A DNA stretch of 64,000 nucleotides from Neoceratodus forsteri (taxonomy: Eukaryota; Chordata; Ceratodontiformes; Ceratodontidae). How positions within the stretch are numbered: position 1 is the first letter of the stretch; each line of letters opens with the position of its first letter. The stretch covers positions 1,011,853,501-1,011,917,500 of the forward strand of contig CM028129.1 in the NCBI GenBank assembly GCA_016271365.2, written 5' to 3'. Below the pieces are notes generated by a model that made no database searches, was not told the DNA's origin, and worked only from the letters and a program-made list of their open reading frames with translations. Below are positions 11,780 through 24,100 of this stretch, piece after piece. The translations under genes were made by a program, and so were the position numbers.

Positions 11780-12235
11780 TCCAGTGTCCACCAACAAACA
11801 CCCAAGTAGCACACTGGCAGCCCACCCCATTGTGCTCATGTGTCCCCCCACTCCTTCACACTGCATGGCTAATGGGGTTGCCCAATCCCCTGTTGGCTCC
11901 ACTGCCCCCCCAAACAGACTTCTAGGTGCCATGCTGGGAGCTCACCCCAGCATGGCAAAAGTCTGTATGGCCAACAAGGGTGCCGAATCCCCCATCGACT
12001 CCACTGCCTCCCCAAATGGCTTCCAGGTGCCACACTGGGACCCCACCCCAGTGTGGCAAAAGTCCTGTGTTGTCTTTATAAAAAAAGAAATATAAGAAAA
12101 ATGGTCCCTTGTTGACTCTCTTGCACTCTCCCCAACCCACACCCACTCTCTGCATACCCTGTTTCCCCACACCCTGCCTCACCCCATACTTACCTCTCTC
12201 TGGAGGCTGCTGACGTATCTTCGTGGACGGGGAAC
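11780..12235. repeat. Minisatellite-bearing repeat, copy B
   Basis: About three units of roughly 105 bp with 'CCATGCTGGGAGCTCACCC', 'CACTGGGACCCCACCCC', 'GGTGCCGAATCCCC' and 'CAGTGTGGCAAAAGTC', then the C-rich block and 'CCCCATACTTACCTCTC'. Order and sequence match 6170-6560. The minus strand again reads GGTAAGTATGGGGTG. Confidence 0.7.
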
Positions 12236-12344
12236 ACGTCTGCACTCTTCAAAGCCAACCGCGAACTGAAGAAATGCCGGTAAACTGTATAATGGCATCA
12301 ATGTTTTTTTTCAACTTTGGTGCATATCTCATCCATTTCTGGGG

Positions 12345-13440
12345 AATTTTTTCACCAAATTTTCAACATGGGGTTCTTGGGACCCCACTTCATGAACTCA
12401 GTCACTGTCATTTTGTTATTCGGTCCCAAAAGTGATATTGTAGTCACTGTACAGAACCACCTTTTGGGACCAATTAATGAAATGACAGTCTCACAGTTCA
12501 TGAGGTAGGCCTCCAAAAACCCTATGTTGAAAATTTAGTGAAAAAATTCCTAAGAATGAATGTTTTATGAGCATGCATTGCGCAGTTCCTACGCATGCTC
12601 ATAACTTTGAGAATTTTTAATATTTTCACTCCAGATTTTCAACATTGCCATTTTACCATACCTCCTTATGAACAGTACAGCTGTCATTTTTCACATCTTG
12701 CCCAAATTGTGTTTCACACATGTAGCACACAATGGCACAGTCGGTGTGTGAAATCAATGTTCGAGACAGATTAAGAAACCACAGTGACATTGTTCAGGAG
12801 CAGAGGTGTTAAAATGGCTGTGTTAAAAATTTGGTGACAAAAGTCCATAAAATGACTGTGTTACGAGCATGCATTGCGCAATTTCCATGCACCCTTGTGA
12901 GTTCTCGAATTTGTAATATTTTCAGTCCAGATTTTCAACATTGACATTTTTCCACACCTCCTTATGAACAGTACAGCTGTCATTTTTCACACCCTTGCTG
13001 AAATGTGTTTTCGCACTTATGGCGCAGAATAGCATGTTCACTGTGGGAAATCAGTGTTTGGGACAGATTAAGAAAATCACAGTGACACTGTTCATGAGCG
13101 GAGGTCCCAAACTCCTATGTTGAAAATCTGATGTAGAAAATCCATGAAGTAATTACATTATGGGTGTACATTGTGCAGTATCTACGCATACTTGTGACTT
13201 CACCAGATTTTTTATATTTTCACTCCAAATTTTCAGCAATGCCATTTTTTACACCTCCTTATGAACAGTACAGCTGTCATTTTTCACATCCTGTTCAAAA
13301 TGTGTTTTTGCACCTGTGGCGCCAAATGGTGCAGTTGCTGTGCAAAATCACCTTTCGCCTAATGAACTGATAGTGTCACTGTTCATGTGGTGGGGTCACA
13401 AACAGCCCATGTTGAAAACTTGGACTAAAAATACCAAGGA
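12345..13440. repeat. Tandem array of about 297-bp units
   Basis: The block CCTCCTTATGAACAGTACAG recurs at about 12660, 12957 and 13254, with diverged partial copies on both sides (about 3.6 units). Each unit also carries 'ATTTTCAACATTGCCATTTT'-like and 'GAGCATGCATTGCGCA'-like segments. Units differ by many substitutions and small indels. No open frame spans the array. Confidence 0.85.
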
Positions 13441-15929
13441 ACACCCAGGGCATTAGGGTTTTTGACCATAATGCCTTACCCTGTAGGGACTGACAGGTGT
13501 CAGGGGTGTGACTTGGGATTGTTGACAGTAATGCTCATTGCGTTCCACCCTGCTGCAGCCAGTGGCAGGCATCGAGGTGCACTTTGAACCCTTTGGCCCC
13601 AGAGTTCATCCCATTCTCTTATACTGCACCCATTTCAGCATGTTTCCTTATGGAATGAGGTGAATGTAAAGGCCAAACACCCCAAGGCACACCTCAACAC
13701 TTGTCAGTGTCTAAAGGGTAGGGTGAGGTGAAATCTTGTGACCGTCATGGGGGACAACCCAAAGACACACCCCAATGCCTGTCCATCTCTGTAGGGTGAG
13801 GGTGGAGTTGGCGGCAGTTCAGTAGTTCAATGCCATTCCTATTCTGCATTTAACTCCTGCACTTCCACTGCTAATGCCAGTAAGCAAACATTCAGCATTG
13901 ACAAATGCTTGTTTCTGTTTATGCCAGTTCATTGTTTATGGGCCAAATCTACTATGAGAAAACTCTTCCGTCTTAAACCCTGCATCCAGTTCACTGAAAT
14001 TACTGAAATCAAGCATCCATTCTGAACTCAGAATCTCTTGCATCTGGATCCTGTTTAAGTGCAATTCACAAAGCAGCAACAGAGTTGGGAGTACTTCAGG
14101 AGGTGAGTGGGTGCTTGTAAAACCATATCACTAGAACAGACAGACAAGCACTCCTGTAGGGCCATGAATTTAATTTATTTCAAAGCACCATTGTGAAAAA
14201 TACAAAGTCTAACATACATTGACTGATGAGCCCCAGCACTTTGAGGATTCAGATCCTCTTCATCACTTAGGGCTCAGAGAAAGTAATTTAATGAAATCAG
14301 AAAACTTAAGGAGGAGTAGAAAAATACTTCTGAAACAGCAATATACCTTAACCAAGAACAGTATTTTTATTTTACTTTTATTATTAATGATTTCTTTTAA
14401 AGACGAATCCCGCTGCGGACAACTAAAGGTTTTTAGGCTTCTATTTTTATAATTTAAAATCATTCTTTTGAATTCTTTTAAAATCAGATTTTATCATTTA
14501 TCAGCATTAGTTATTGGAATCTGTATTATATTTAAGTAGTTTAGGACTGTCTGTTTGACAACTTATGTGAAAATGGCAAGAAGCAGAAAACAGGGGAACC
14601 AAGTGTTCTATCATAAAACCATTATGAATGTATTTCTCTGCAGAAAAAAAGAACACTAAAATAAATCAAAATGAAAGAATTCAACCCCCTTTAGCTAGAC
14701 AACTTCCTTACATTGGTTTTAACAGAACAGATAAATGATATAATCCAGGAGACTTGTCCCTGAATTTCAAAGCAGGAGAATTCTACACCACTAGTAAGAG
14801 CTGATGATGCTCCCCCATATGATTTTAATAACAGTGGCATAGCCTTATGCTTACATTTTGTTATTAGTGGTTCCACCATGTCAGTTCAAAACCCAGAAGG
14901 GTGACCAACATTACAGTGATACTCAAATGCCAATGGTGACCATATCACCCAGCAATTGTGCTGCCCAACCACTGTCGTGTCCAAAGCACCAGGTGTACAT
15001 CCTGGCTGTTTTTGGTGGGCTTCACCCCCCCACCATGGGGGGCTTTGCCCAATGCACCCCCTGGAAAATAATATAATCACATCCAGGTCAGAGGTGTAGG
15101 GGGGGAAGAGTGCAACACCTCTGGGCACCATTGATGGTAGGCATTGTGAAATCCCTATTGTTGGAATGACCATCAGACAGGTTGCAGCACCCACATTGCC
15201 GTGACTGTAATGGTTTCACTGCACTGATGGCATATGGTTATAAGTCGCACTATTATGCCCAGAACATTTGATAGACCATAGGTTGAGACCCAATTCAGTA
15301 GAGTTAATTGAAATACAAAGTCAACACAATGATAATGTAACTGAATCTGTGACAAGTGCCCCTAAATTGCAATCTAATCTAAACCATTCAAGTAAAGATA
15401 ATGACACAACAGTGTGATATAGCATGAGATATCATGCCTTGGATGCACTGTAGACACAAGGCAACGCCAAGTGTCTTCAACCACACAAGAAGTGATGATG
15501 TCCCATGATATCCCTTAATATGGAGTATATTATCGTGCTTATAAAATGGATCCATAATGATATACTGAGATATCATCATGAGTCAAAAACTGCTTCAGTC
15601 AGTTAGCTTTCATGTCTTATCCAGTATGTTATATAATAGTTTATAACAGAAGGGATGACTTCTCCATGCTGGAATAGATAATTGTCAGGCCCTGATACAT
15701 ACACATGTTTCTTCTGTGTATGACTAAACCGCCATGTAAATCAAAGACCCATAGAGAAGTTAAACAGCCCTACATGGGCTGAATCCATTCATTTATCTAA
15801 AACAAACACACCCATAAGCCTGACTTTAGCATGGGTTTGAATACAGCTGGGACAGGACAAGGGGACTCACAGTCTCAGGAGTTGCAACACAGGACTGAGG
15901 AGTGAAGGAGCAGGAGAAGAGCGAGACAA
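13441..15929. other. 2.5 kb without recognised elements
   Basis: Contains short related sentences around 'CCAAGGCACACCTCAACAC' and 'CCAAAGACACACCCCAATGC' (about 13680 and 13760) and a G/C-rich hairpin (CACCCCCCCACC against its complement) near 15027. No coding or RNA gene signal was seen. Confidence 0.4.
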
Positions 15930-15932
15930 CCC

Positions 15933-16036
15933 ACCATTGTGTTGTGTTTATATTTATGGCACTCCAGTCCTGGGTTCCAGCCTACCTGATAGGTTACTTG
16001 ATGAACATGTGACCCAGGGTCAAATTTCAGAGGTAT
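15933..16036 (+). repeat. DIRS left inverted terminal repeat
   Basis: Segments 'GGCACTCCAGTCC', 'TGGGTTCCAGCCTACCTGAT' and 'TTTCAGAGGTATA' pair in inverted orientation with 24333-24445. The outermost part, CCATTGTGTTGTGTTTATAT, is the exact complement of the left half of the internal complementary region. Confidence 0.85.
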
Positions 16037-16443
16037 ACGCTGGTCCAAGTTCTTTCTGTACATCTGAGTAGGCTGTAGAACACCAGGAGTTCCTCCGTGT
16101 GATCCAGATTGACCTTTTTCTTAAGGTAAGCATAAATTTTTCAGCTGAACCACAGGGTGCTAGTTTGTTCTTAATCAAACTAACTGTATTAGCTAGTAGT
16201 GTTCCTCTTTTTTGGAATAGCTCTAGCTAGCTATAAATGACTGGTGGAGCTTTTTTGTTTGGCTAGATATAAATGGTTACTGGAGCTTGTTTTACATGGT
16301 CTAGCCACAGTAAAAGCCTAGTGGTGTGGGGTGTGCTGCTCTGTTGGTTGTAGCAGTATCTACGATTTCTCCCCACACACTCACTCTGATCTGTGTTTTC
16401 TCTGTTTCCAAGTTTATCCATAGAAAAAGAAAGAGAAATACAG

Positions 16444-16934
16444 CTGACTCAGTGGAGCCGAGGGTTGAAGTGATGAACGCCACACCTCATGCCATGCTGG
16501 CAACCCATGTTTGGGAATGAGCATGGGCCATCGGGGGTCGGCAGGGGAGGGAGAGGATTGAGCATTCAGAGGACTGCTCTCCCCTCCGGGCAAGGGAGGA
16601 CTGGCACTTCTACCGAATGACCACCTCTAGGTGGAGGCCGGTGGGTAGTGTGGGTCAGAGGGGCCTGACATAGGGAGGGCACTGTGGGCCCTCTGCAGAT
16701 GCACGCATGCCTCTATGTGTGCACATCCTGCGTGTGCACCCCAGCAATGGGGAAGGGAGAAAACAAGGAAAAACACCTCCGGCTGCTAGATGATGACTGA
16801 CCTCCCTCAGGCTCCACACCCTGCGACTGGGCAAGGGTAAGTCCCAATGATACCAGGGTGATGAGGCTGGAGAGATCAGTCAGAAGGGGGCAGCTGGGGG
16901 CAGAAAAGGTGGATAAAGTATCTATAAAAAAATA
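16444..16934 (+). mobile_element. tRNA-headed SINE, copy 1 (in DIRS 5' region)
   Basis: Flanked by AAAGAGAAATACAG (16430-16443) and AAAGAGAAAGACAG (16935-16948), a 14-bp target duplication with one mismatch. The body starts with a tRNA-like head containing 'GAGCCGAGGGTTGAAG' and a degraded B box (CATGTTTGGGAATGAGC), followed by a GC-rich body. It ends in an A-rich tail (ATAAAAAAAT). The copy at 52938-53557 on the other strand has the same head and order. This looks like a Pol III-derived non-autonomous retroposon; I do not recognise the family name. Confidence 0.75.
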
Positions 16935-17229
16935 AAAGAGAAAGACAGAAGAAAAGAAATGCTCCTGCAGTGCTAAAGCAGGAAGGCTTTAGTTAGTGAT
17001 GTTTGAAAATTTTCCCTGGACAACTATAGTGCTTGCTGCATATGCGGACATCTGAATCTCACACCCTATGCTTGGCTGGCCATGTTTGGTGTTACCACCT
17101 CCCAAGCAGGGACTCCATTTCACACCAGCCCCTATGAGCAAACAGAAAGTTCATGGGCTCTAAAGCTCCGCTGCCTATCCCCCCTCCCAAGTGGGATAGC
17201 AGAGCGTTAATTCTCTGGAAACATTTCCT

Positions 17230-17465
17230 ATGCAGTTTAAAATCCAACAAGCAGTGCTTGTTGGTCCCTCACTAGCAACTGAGCTGAACCTTGATTCTGT
17301 TAAAAAGGTGTCACAAGCAATGCTCACCAACTGCTCTCTAGTGGCTAAGAGGAACCAGGAATTCCCCATAATGCTTACTGTTGTCAGAAGCAGTGCTTGC
17401 TAGCCCCTCTCTAGTGGCCGAGCTGAGCCTGGAACTCCCCTTAATGCTTACTGCTGTGTAATACT
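17230..17465. repeat. Tandem repeat in DIRS 5' region, about 95-bp units
   Basis: Units contain 'AAGCAGTGCTTG', 'CTCTAGTGGC' and 'CCCCATAATGCTTACTG' or close variants; about 2.5 copies. Confidence 0.65.
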
Positions 17466-17559
17466 TACCACTCCATGTATTTGGGAGTGGACTAGCATAA
17501 GGTAAAGATCTCAAGGCTGCATTGATAGTAGAGAGCAGGGCATTTTTCACCGGCATTGA

Positions 17560-17775
17560 CGCCATCTTGGTAGCCCTTTGTCTAGTTCATGGGGTCATGG
17601 ACTGGCAGGCAGTGCATGCGCAGTTTCGACTGCTCTGCCATCTTGCTCATAGCCCCTGACACCTGGAGGACTGCATGCATGCTTGCCCACCCTTCTGCCA
17701 TCTTGGTCATGGCACCTACCCTGCTTAAGGCCACCACGCATGCTCAGTGCATGGTGGCCATTTTAGGAAGGTGGG
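17560..17775. repeat. Tandem repeat in DIRS 5' region, about 75-bp units
   Basis: Three units containing 'CTGCCATCTTG', 'TCATGGCACCT' and 'GCATGCTCAGTGCATG' or variants. Such subterminal repeats may be part of the element's leader. Confidence 0.6.
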
Positions 17776-18186
17776 ACTTTGGCTGGATTGTCCTGGCCAG
17801 GTGGCCATCTCATGTGAATTGCCATTCTACTGGCGAAAACACATAGCAGTGGCTGCAAAGGGGTGGGGTGGGGTGGGGATAGAGCACTAGAAAAGCCCTA
17901 ACAGCTTTCTTACTTTTACTAGATTAGAAAAGGATTTTGTTTTCACAGAGAGGCAGTCTTCCATCCAGCTCTCTGAACTATTATTCAATGAATGAGAAAG
18001 CTAATCCCAGCAGTATTTAACAAGTTCACTGCCTAACTGTGTCATGTTGGCTGCCTAATGAGGTATGTATGTTGTCCCAGGTTGGGTCTGTGTCTCACCC
18101 CCCACCAGGTGATTGTAATAATTATCTAAAGAACATCACTTATGATGCCATTCTCTCTCTCTATCTCTCTTCTCCTCTGTCCCCAG

Positions 18187-19330
18187 ATGGTAAAGGTAAA
18201 GAAATGCAACACCTGTGGTGCCACAGTGATTTCCAACCACATGGGGCCTCATTGTCCATCTTGCCAGCATGCGGAGGTGGAGGTCTCATCTCTGGAATCC
18301 AGCAATTCTGGCATGAGTGGCTCCAACTAGATGGCAAACCCTGGGGCTCTGCCCATTCAGATGCAGCAAGCCACAGTGGCCATGATAGAGAGTCAGCAGA
18401 ACTTCATGCTAAAGGTGATGGAGAGGCTTGAAGCCATAACTAACTCAAGGCCACCACCTCCATCTGGACCCACCCCTCAGCCAGAACCTAACCCTTCCCA
18501 GCCCACAGACGACCAGGGAAGGAACCCTGAGAACCTAGATGACCGGCCTGATCAGCCTCCCAGGGATGAGGGCAGCAAGAAGGGGAATCAAGATGATGAC
18601 TCAAAGTTCAGCTCAGATGAGGAAGAGATAGTCCATGGAATCTGAAACTCCATCCCTCTCTTCAAAACTATGCCCCTTTGACTTAGTCCTGGGCCTCGTG
18701 ATGGCCATCAAAACCACTATGGGGTTTGACCTACCACCTCCCAGACCTGAATCCAAATTGGATCCAATAAAAACATGTGCACAAGGACGTATTCCCAATT
18801 TGTCCTGCAACAGATGGCATCGTCAAGAAAGAGTGGGAGTCTCTGGAGCCATGGTGAGTCTCTGAAAAGAGAAACATGAACAGAATGTACCCAATTCAGG
18901 ATGGCAAAGAAAAGGCATGGTGTACTGCCCTGACTATTGGCCCCTAGATCACTGCCCTAAGCAAGAAAACTGTTTACCCTGCAGCACACTCACCCTAAAC
19001 GACCCAACAGATAAGAAAGTGGAGGACATGTTAAAGAAACCATTTAAAATCACTGGACTGGTGGCCTGGGTGACCACAACAGCTGTCTATGCTGTCAAGT
19101 CCCAGACCCAGTGACTGGAAGAGCTCCTGGAGAAGACAGACCCCAAATCAAGGGAAACAGAGCTTCTGGAGCGTATTCTGACCACAACGAAGTACATGGA
19201 GGACATGGCGATTGACACCCTCAGATTGCATGCAAAACCTTCTGCCATTACCAACAAGGCTAGGAGGTCATTATGGCTAAAGCTTTGGGAAGCAGATAGT
19301 GAATCAAAGACCTTGCTACAGAACCAGCCT
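18187..19330 (+). pseudogene. DIRS gag-like ORF, broken
   Basis: Starts at an ATG directly after a pyrimidine-rich tract ending CCCCAG, which looks like a splice acceptor. The N-terminus has a zinc-knuckle-like 'CNTCGATVISNHMGPHC' with CxxC...HxxxHCPxC spacing (residues 5-25). A Pro- and Asp-rich region follows (18331-18645). The C-terminal half, in other frames, reads 'LDHCPKQENCLP', 'LNDPTDKKVEDMLKK' and 'ERILTTTKYMEDMAIDTL', then 'ARRSLWLKLWEAD', matching the conserved 'DP.D+K....LKK.W' and 'AR+ALWLR.W' blocks of DIRS gag. Stops at 18328 and 18643 and frameshifts make it inactive. Confidence 0.75.
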
Positions 19331-19334
19331 CTGA

Positions 19335-20935
19335 AAGGGAATGGACCCCATCCAGTTTCACATTCATGCCATTCACCTGTCAGGGAAACTGAACATCAAA
19401 GCAGATTGGCTCAGCAGATAGCAAGTGCACCCAGGAGAGTGGCAACTGCATCTGGATATTTTTCAGTCAATACACAAGAGATGGGGACCTGTGTCTTTAG
19501 ACCTGATGGCCTTAAAGCCCAATGCTCAGGGCAACAGACATTTCTTATGGTACAGAGAATAACAGTCTTTGGGGATTTATATGCTGTCCCAAGAGTGGAA
19601 GCTCAATTGGGCATATGTATTTTCCCTAATTCCCTTGATCCTACAAGTACTCGTCAAGATGTGCTGATCAAGGTGGCTAATATTATTGATTGCCCCATAC
19701 TGGCCAAGAACAGCCTGGATTGTGGTGGTATTAGTGATGGCATTAGATAAGTGGCTCATCCCATTCAGACAGGACATCCTAATTCAGGGCCCAGTAATCC
19801 ACCCAGACCCAAGGAAACTCAGACTCAAGGCTTGGCTCCTGAAAGGCAAAGACTACTAAAAACAGGATATCATGATTATGTCATATCAACTATCCTACAA
19901 TCCAGAAAACCATCAACTACATCCACATATGGTAAATAGTGAACTATCTTCTCATCTTGGAGCAAGGCAAGGGGAGTAGACCCAGAAAGGGCAGATATGG
20001 GACTTATCCTGCTATATTTACAGCACAGCCTAGACAAAGGACTGTCACCATCCTCCTCTGGGTGCAGCTGTCTGCCATAGGTGCAGCCTTGGGCCAGTTT
20101 GGGCAATCCCTTCCAGGTTTGCACCCTGATGCTCTCAGATTCCTAAAGGTGGCAGAAGAAATCTGTCCTCAAAAAAGATCATCAGTATCCCCCTTGAATC
20201 CTCCTTGGTACTTGACTCCCTAACTGCTACCATGTTCAAGTCAATTCAAGAGGCACAACTATACTGGACAGGCCTCAAGACTTATTTTCTGGTACCAGTA
20301 TGTTCCGCTTGAAGAATCAGTGAGCTGGGGGCCCTGTCCTGTAAGGAGTCATATACTGTATTCACCCCAGTAGGGATGTCCTTGAGAACCATGCCAGCTT
20401 TCAATCCAAAGATCGCATCCATTTTCCACATTAATCAAACTATTGAATTACCCACACTTTACAAGGATGCATTGGAAGGGGAGACAAGATTCCTGCATAG
20501 GCTCAACATAAAGTGCACACTGGCCGCTCACATTTCAAGGACTTTAGCAATAAGGAAAACAAAGAAACTCTTCTATGTCACCCAAGGACATAAGGAGGAT
20601 GTGCCTACATTGAAATTAATAGCAGGATGGTTAAAGAGGACTATTTAGGAGGCTTACAAGAGTAAAAGCCTCAGTCCCCCGGAAGGCATAAAAGCCCACT
20701 CAACCAGGACAGTGGTCACATCTTGGGCTAAGAGAGCCAATGTTTCCACTGAGGACAATTGTTGAGCAGCAGCATGGACTTTCATACATACCTTCACAAG
20801 ACATTGTAGACCTGAGACACTATGCAGGCAAAAAGCCTTGCTTGGAGCAAAGATGCTGTCAGCAGCTTGTCCTGCAGATTCCTGCACTGATCACTCTGGC
20901 CCTCCCTGAAGGGCGTACACTGCTGTTTATGAAAC
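19335..20935 (+). pseudogene. DIRS RNase H tail and tyrosine recombinase, broken
   Basis: The frame begins 'FHIHAIHLSGKLNIKADWLS' (19350-19410), the 'N..AD.LSR' end of DIRS RNase H. The recombinase follows: 'LSYNPENHQLHPHM' region (19890), a core helix 'VQLSAIGAALGQFGQSLPG' near 20066, 'RISELGALSCKESYTVF' (20312-20362; the first catalytic Arg in RISELGAL), and 'GIKAHSTRTVVTSWAKRA' (20680-20733; the HxxR box kept). The nucleophile site reads 'TFTRHCRPE' (about 20790); family members have Tyr where this has Cys, so the recombinase is expected to be dead. Gag runs almost directly into RNase H, so the reverse transcriptase has been deleted. Confidence 0.8.
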
Positions 20936-21037
20936 CCATGATGTAAGGACTGGAGTGCCATGGATATAAACACAACACAATGGGTGTTTACTCATCTGGT
21001 AAAGGTGATTGTGTTAGTTTATATCCATGTCACTCCA
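20931..21037 (+). repeat. DIRS internal complementary region
   Basis: The left half (ATATAAACACAACACAATGG at about 20965) is the exact complement of the left terminus. The right half ('GGTGATTGTGTTAG', 'TTTATATCCATG') is complementary to the right terminus. The join of the two end-complements is the arrangement that lets a DIRS cDNA circularise. Confidence 0.85.
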
Positions 21038-21153
21038 CGGCCCACCCTTATCCCGAGTGCTCACTGGGGAACCTGCCTATTTTGGACCCAAGGTTTTTTC
21101 ACCCTAAAAGACTTTAATGTTTCTTTTCTGAAGCCCACCCCTTATGGGTATAG

Positions 21154-24100
21154 GATTCTAAAGGCCCTGATGTATTCTGATTGCATATTTAGCCAGTCGC
21201 ACTAGGCGACTGAGATTAGAATTGCAGTGAAAGGGTACTACACCAGCATAATTGAGCTTAATACAGGGTTTGTCATTTGATAGGGGAGGGCATCACAGTA
21301 GGAGCAATGGAAGAGGTTCATTGGGGTGGAGAGGGGATAGGAGCAGGGTGGAGGATAGTGTCACTAAACGCAAGGAGCCTGGGAAACAAATCGTCCAAAT
21401 TGCAAGCTCTCTTGATAGTGGGGCAGGTGGACATTGTGGCCATAACAGAAACTTGGGCCACCCATTACCAGGACTGGGATATAATGATTCCTGGATACAG
21501 GCTATTCAGGAAGGACAGGGCAAATAGGAAAGGTCGGGGTGGCAATCTATGTAAGGGAAGGAATAAGGTGCATAAGGGAAGAGGGTGAGGAAGGCAGGAC
21601 AGAGGCTCTGTGGATGCAGCTTCAGGATCCAAATGGTAGGGTACTGAGGGTGAGGGTGGTTTATAGGGCACCAGCTCAAGGGGGGGAGCTGGACAGGGAG
21701 TTGGCGGATCAAATTAGGAGGGTTTGCAGGAAGGGAAACACAATGGTGGTGGGGGACTTCAATCTACCTGAAGTGAACTGGAGCACACTGACCACCACAT
21801 GTGCTAGGGAAGAGGTAATACTGGGGGCATGCCAGGATAGTTTCCTGGTGCAGTTGGTGCATTAGCCAACTAGGTTGTAAAGAACTCTGAACCTTGTACT
21901 ATCAAACAGGGGAAGCCGTAAGGGACCTGGAGGTGGAGGACGCTCTGGCTGGGAGTGATCACCACTCAGTGTGGTTCACACTCAGAATGGGGAAGCATAC
22001 TGGTGGTTTGGGTACAAGGGTGATTTACTTCAGGGGGGGCAGACTTCAACAAGATGGGGGAAGTCCTGATAAGGCATCTGAAGGGAATCCAGCCCACCAT
22101 GGACGCCAATCAAACATGGTGTATTATTAGGGCAGGGCTGGCACAGGCTATTGGGACATGTACTAGGGTACAGTGCAAGAAGGGAAGGGCAAAGAAGCCC
22201 AGTTGGCTGACCAAGGAGGTAGTGGATGAGGTAAGAGCCAAGAGGAGGGATTTCCAAAGATTCAAGCGATCAGGGAGGGGGGAAGCTGGTGAGGAGCATA
22301 CAAAGAAGTTCAGGGAGGGTACAAAACTAGTCAGAGTCGCCAAGCCATCCAGGGAGCTGAGGCTGGCACAGGGCATTAAAGATGGAGAGAAGGACTTCTT
22401 CGGATACATTGGTGAAAGAAGGAACAACAGGGATCAGATAGTGAGAATTAAGAAGGACAGGGGGTGGGAAGAGAAGGGGAAGCAGCAGGTAGAGGCACTG
22501 AATGAGTACTTCTGCTCTGTATTCATGGTTGAGAGGGGGGACAGATACCTCATGGGAGTGGTGGAGAGGGTAGGGTAGGGGATGGGGTGACAGATGGAGA
22601 AATTACAGAAGGAAAAGTACTGGATAGGCTGACAGCACCTAGGGTGGACAAGGCACCGGGACCTGATGGCATTCACCCTAGGGTGCTCAAGGAACTGGCA
22701 GGGAGCCTGGCAGGACCAATGGTTAACCTGTTCAATATCTCTCTGTGCACAGAATGCATTCCACAGGACTGGAAACTGGCCCATGTGGTGCCCATTCACA
22801 AAGGTGGGCCAAGGGATGAGCCAGGTAACTACGGACCAGTGATCCTCATATCAATTGTGGGTAAGCTCATGGAGACAATCCTTAAAGAGATACTGGTGAC
22901 ATTTTTGGAGGACAATGGTCTCCAAGACAGGCAGCAGCACAGGTTTTTCACGAGCAGGTCCTGCCAGACAAACCTGATTGAGTACTATGATTGGGTGACC
23001 AGGAAGCTGGACAAGGGCCATGCTGTGGATGTGCTGTACTTGGACTTCAGCAAGGCCTTCAATTCCTTGCCTCATAGGAGGCTAGGAGGGAAGCTGGAAG
23101 ATGTACGAGTGAGTACAAAGATGGTCAGATGGATCACAAACTGGCTGAAGGGCAGGCAGCAAAGGGTGGTGGTGGAGGAAAAACTGTTATCACCAAGAGT
23201 GGTAACAAGTGGGCTGCCATAGGGATCTGTACTGGGGCCAGTGCTGTTTGGGATATTCATAGGAGATATCTTGCACGGGACCCAGAGTAAGATCAGTCTG
23301 TTCGCAGATGATTCCAAGATGGGAGATATGGTGAATGACATCGAGGGGCGGAGCGGACTGCATGGGGATCTGACCAAACTACAGGAGTAGTCAGAAACAT
23401 AGCAGTTGGGGTTCAATGCCAAGAAGTGCAAGGTAATGCACTTCAGAGCTAAGAACCAGAAGAGGAGCTATCAGCTGGGAGGGGTACAGTTGGGGAGCAT
23501 AAAGGGGGAAAAGGACTTGGGGGTGATTATAACTGGGAATATGAACAACTTGGTTCAGTGCAGCAAGGCAGCAGTAAAAGCCAACAAGATGCTGGACTGC
23601 ATAGCAAGGGGGTCTCTTCTAGACATAGTGAGGTGATCCTTCCCTTGTACAGGTCACTAATCAGACCACACCTGGAATACTGCATGCAGTACTGGCACCC
23701 ATTTTTAAAGAGGGACATCAGACTGTTGAAGGGGATGTAGTGCAGAGTGACAAAGATGATCCAGGGATTGGAGTGGACTTCATACGAAGACAGGCTGGAC
23801 AAGCTTAACATGTACTCACTGGAGGAGAGAAGGGACAGGGGGGATATGATTGAGGCCTTTAAGCACCTGAAGGGGATAAACAAGGCTAATACAGGTGAAA
23901 TATTCCAGATCAGAAGAGGGAGGGATACTAGAGGGCATCAACTGAGGTTGGAGGGGGGTAAACTCAGGAGGGAAATCAGGAGACATTATTTCATGGCGAG
24001 AGTGGTAAACAAGTGGAACGCTCTACCCAAGGAGGTGATTTTCAGTAGGATGGTGGGCTGCTTCAAGAGGGGATGGGACAGAGTGAGGGGGGGATGATCG

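Noticed and set aside
12345..13440. A host gene with repeated exons
   Set aside because: The 297-bp units contain stops in all frames and no splice pattern.
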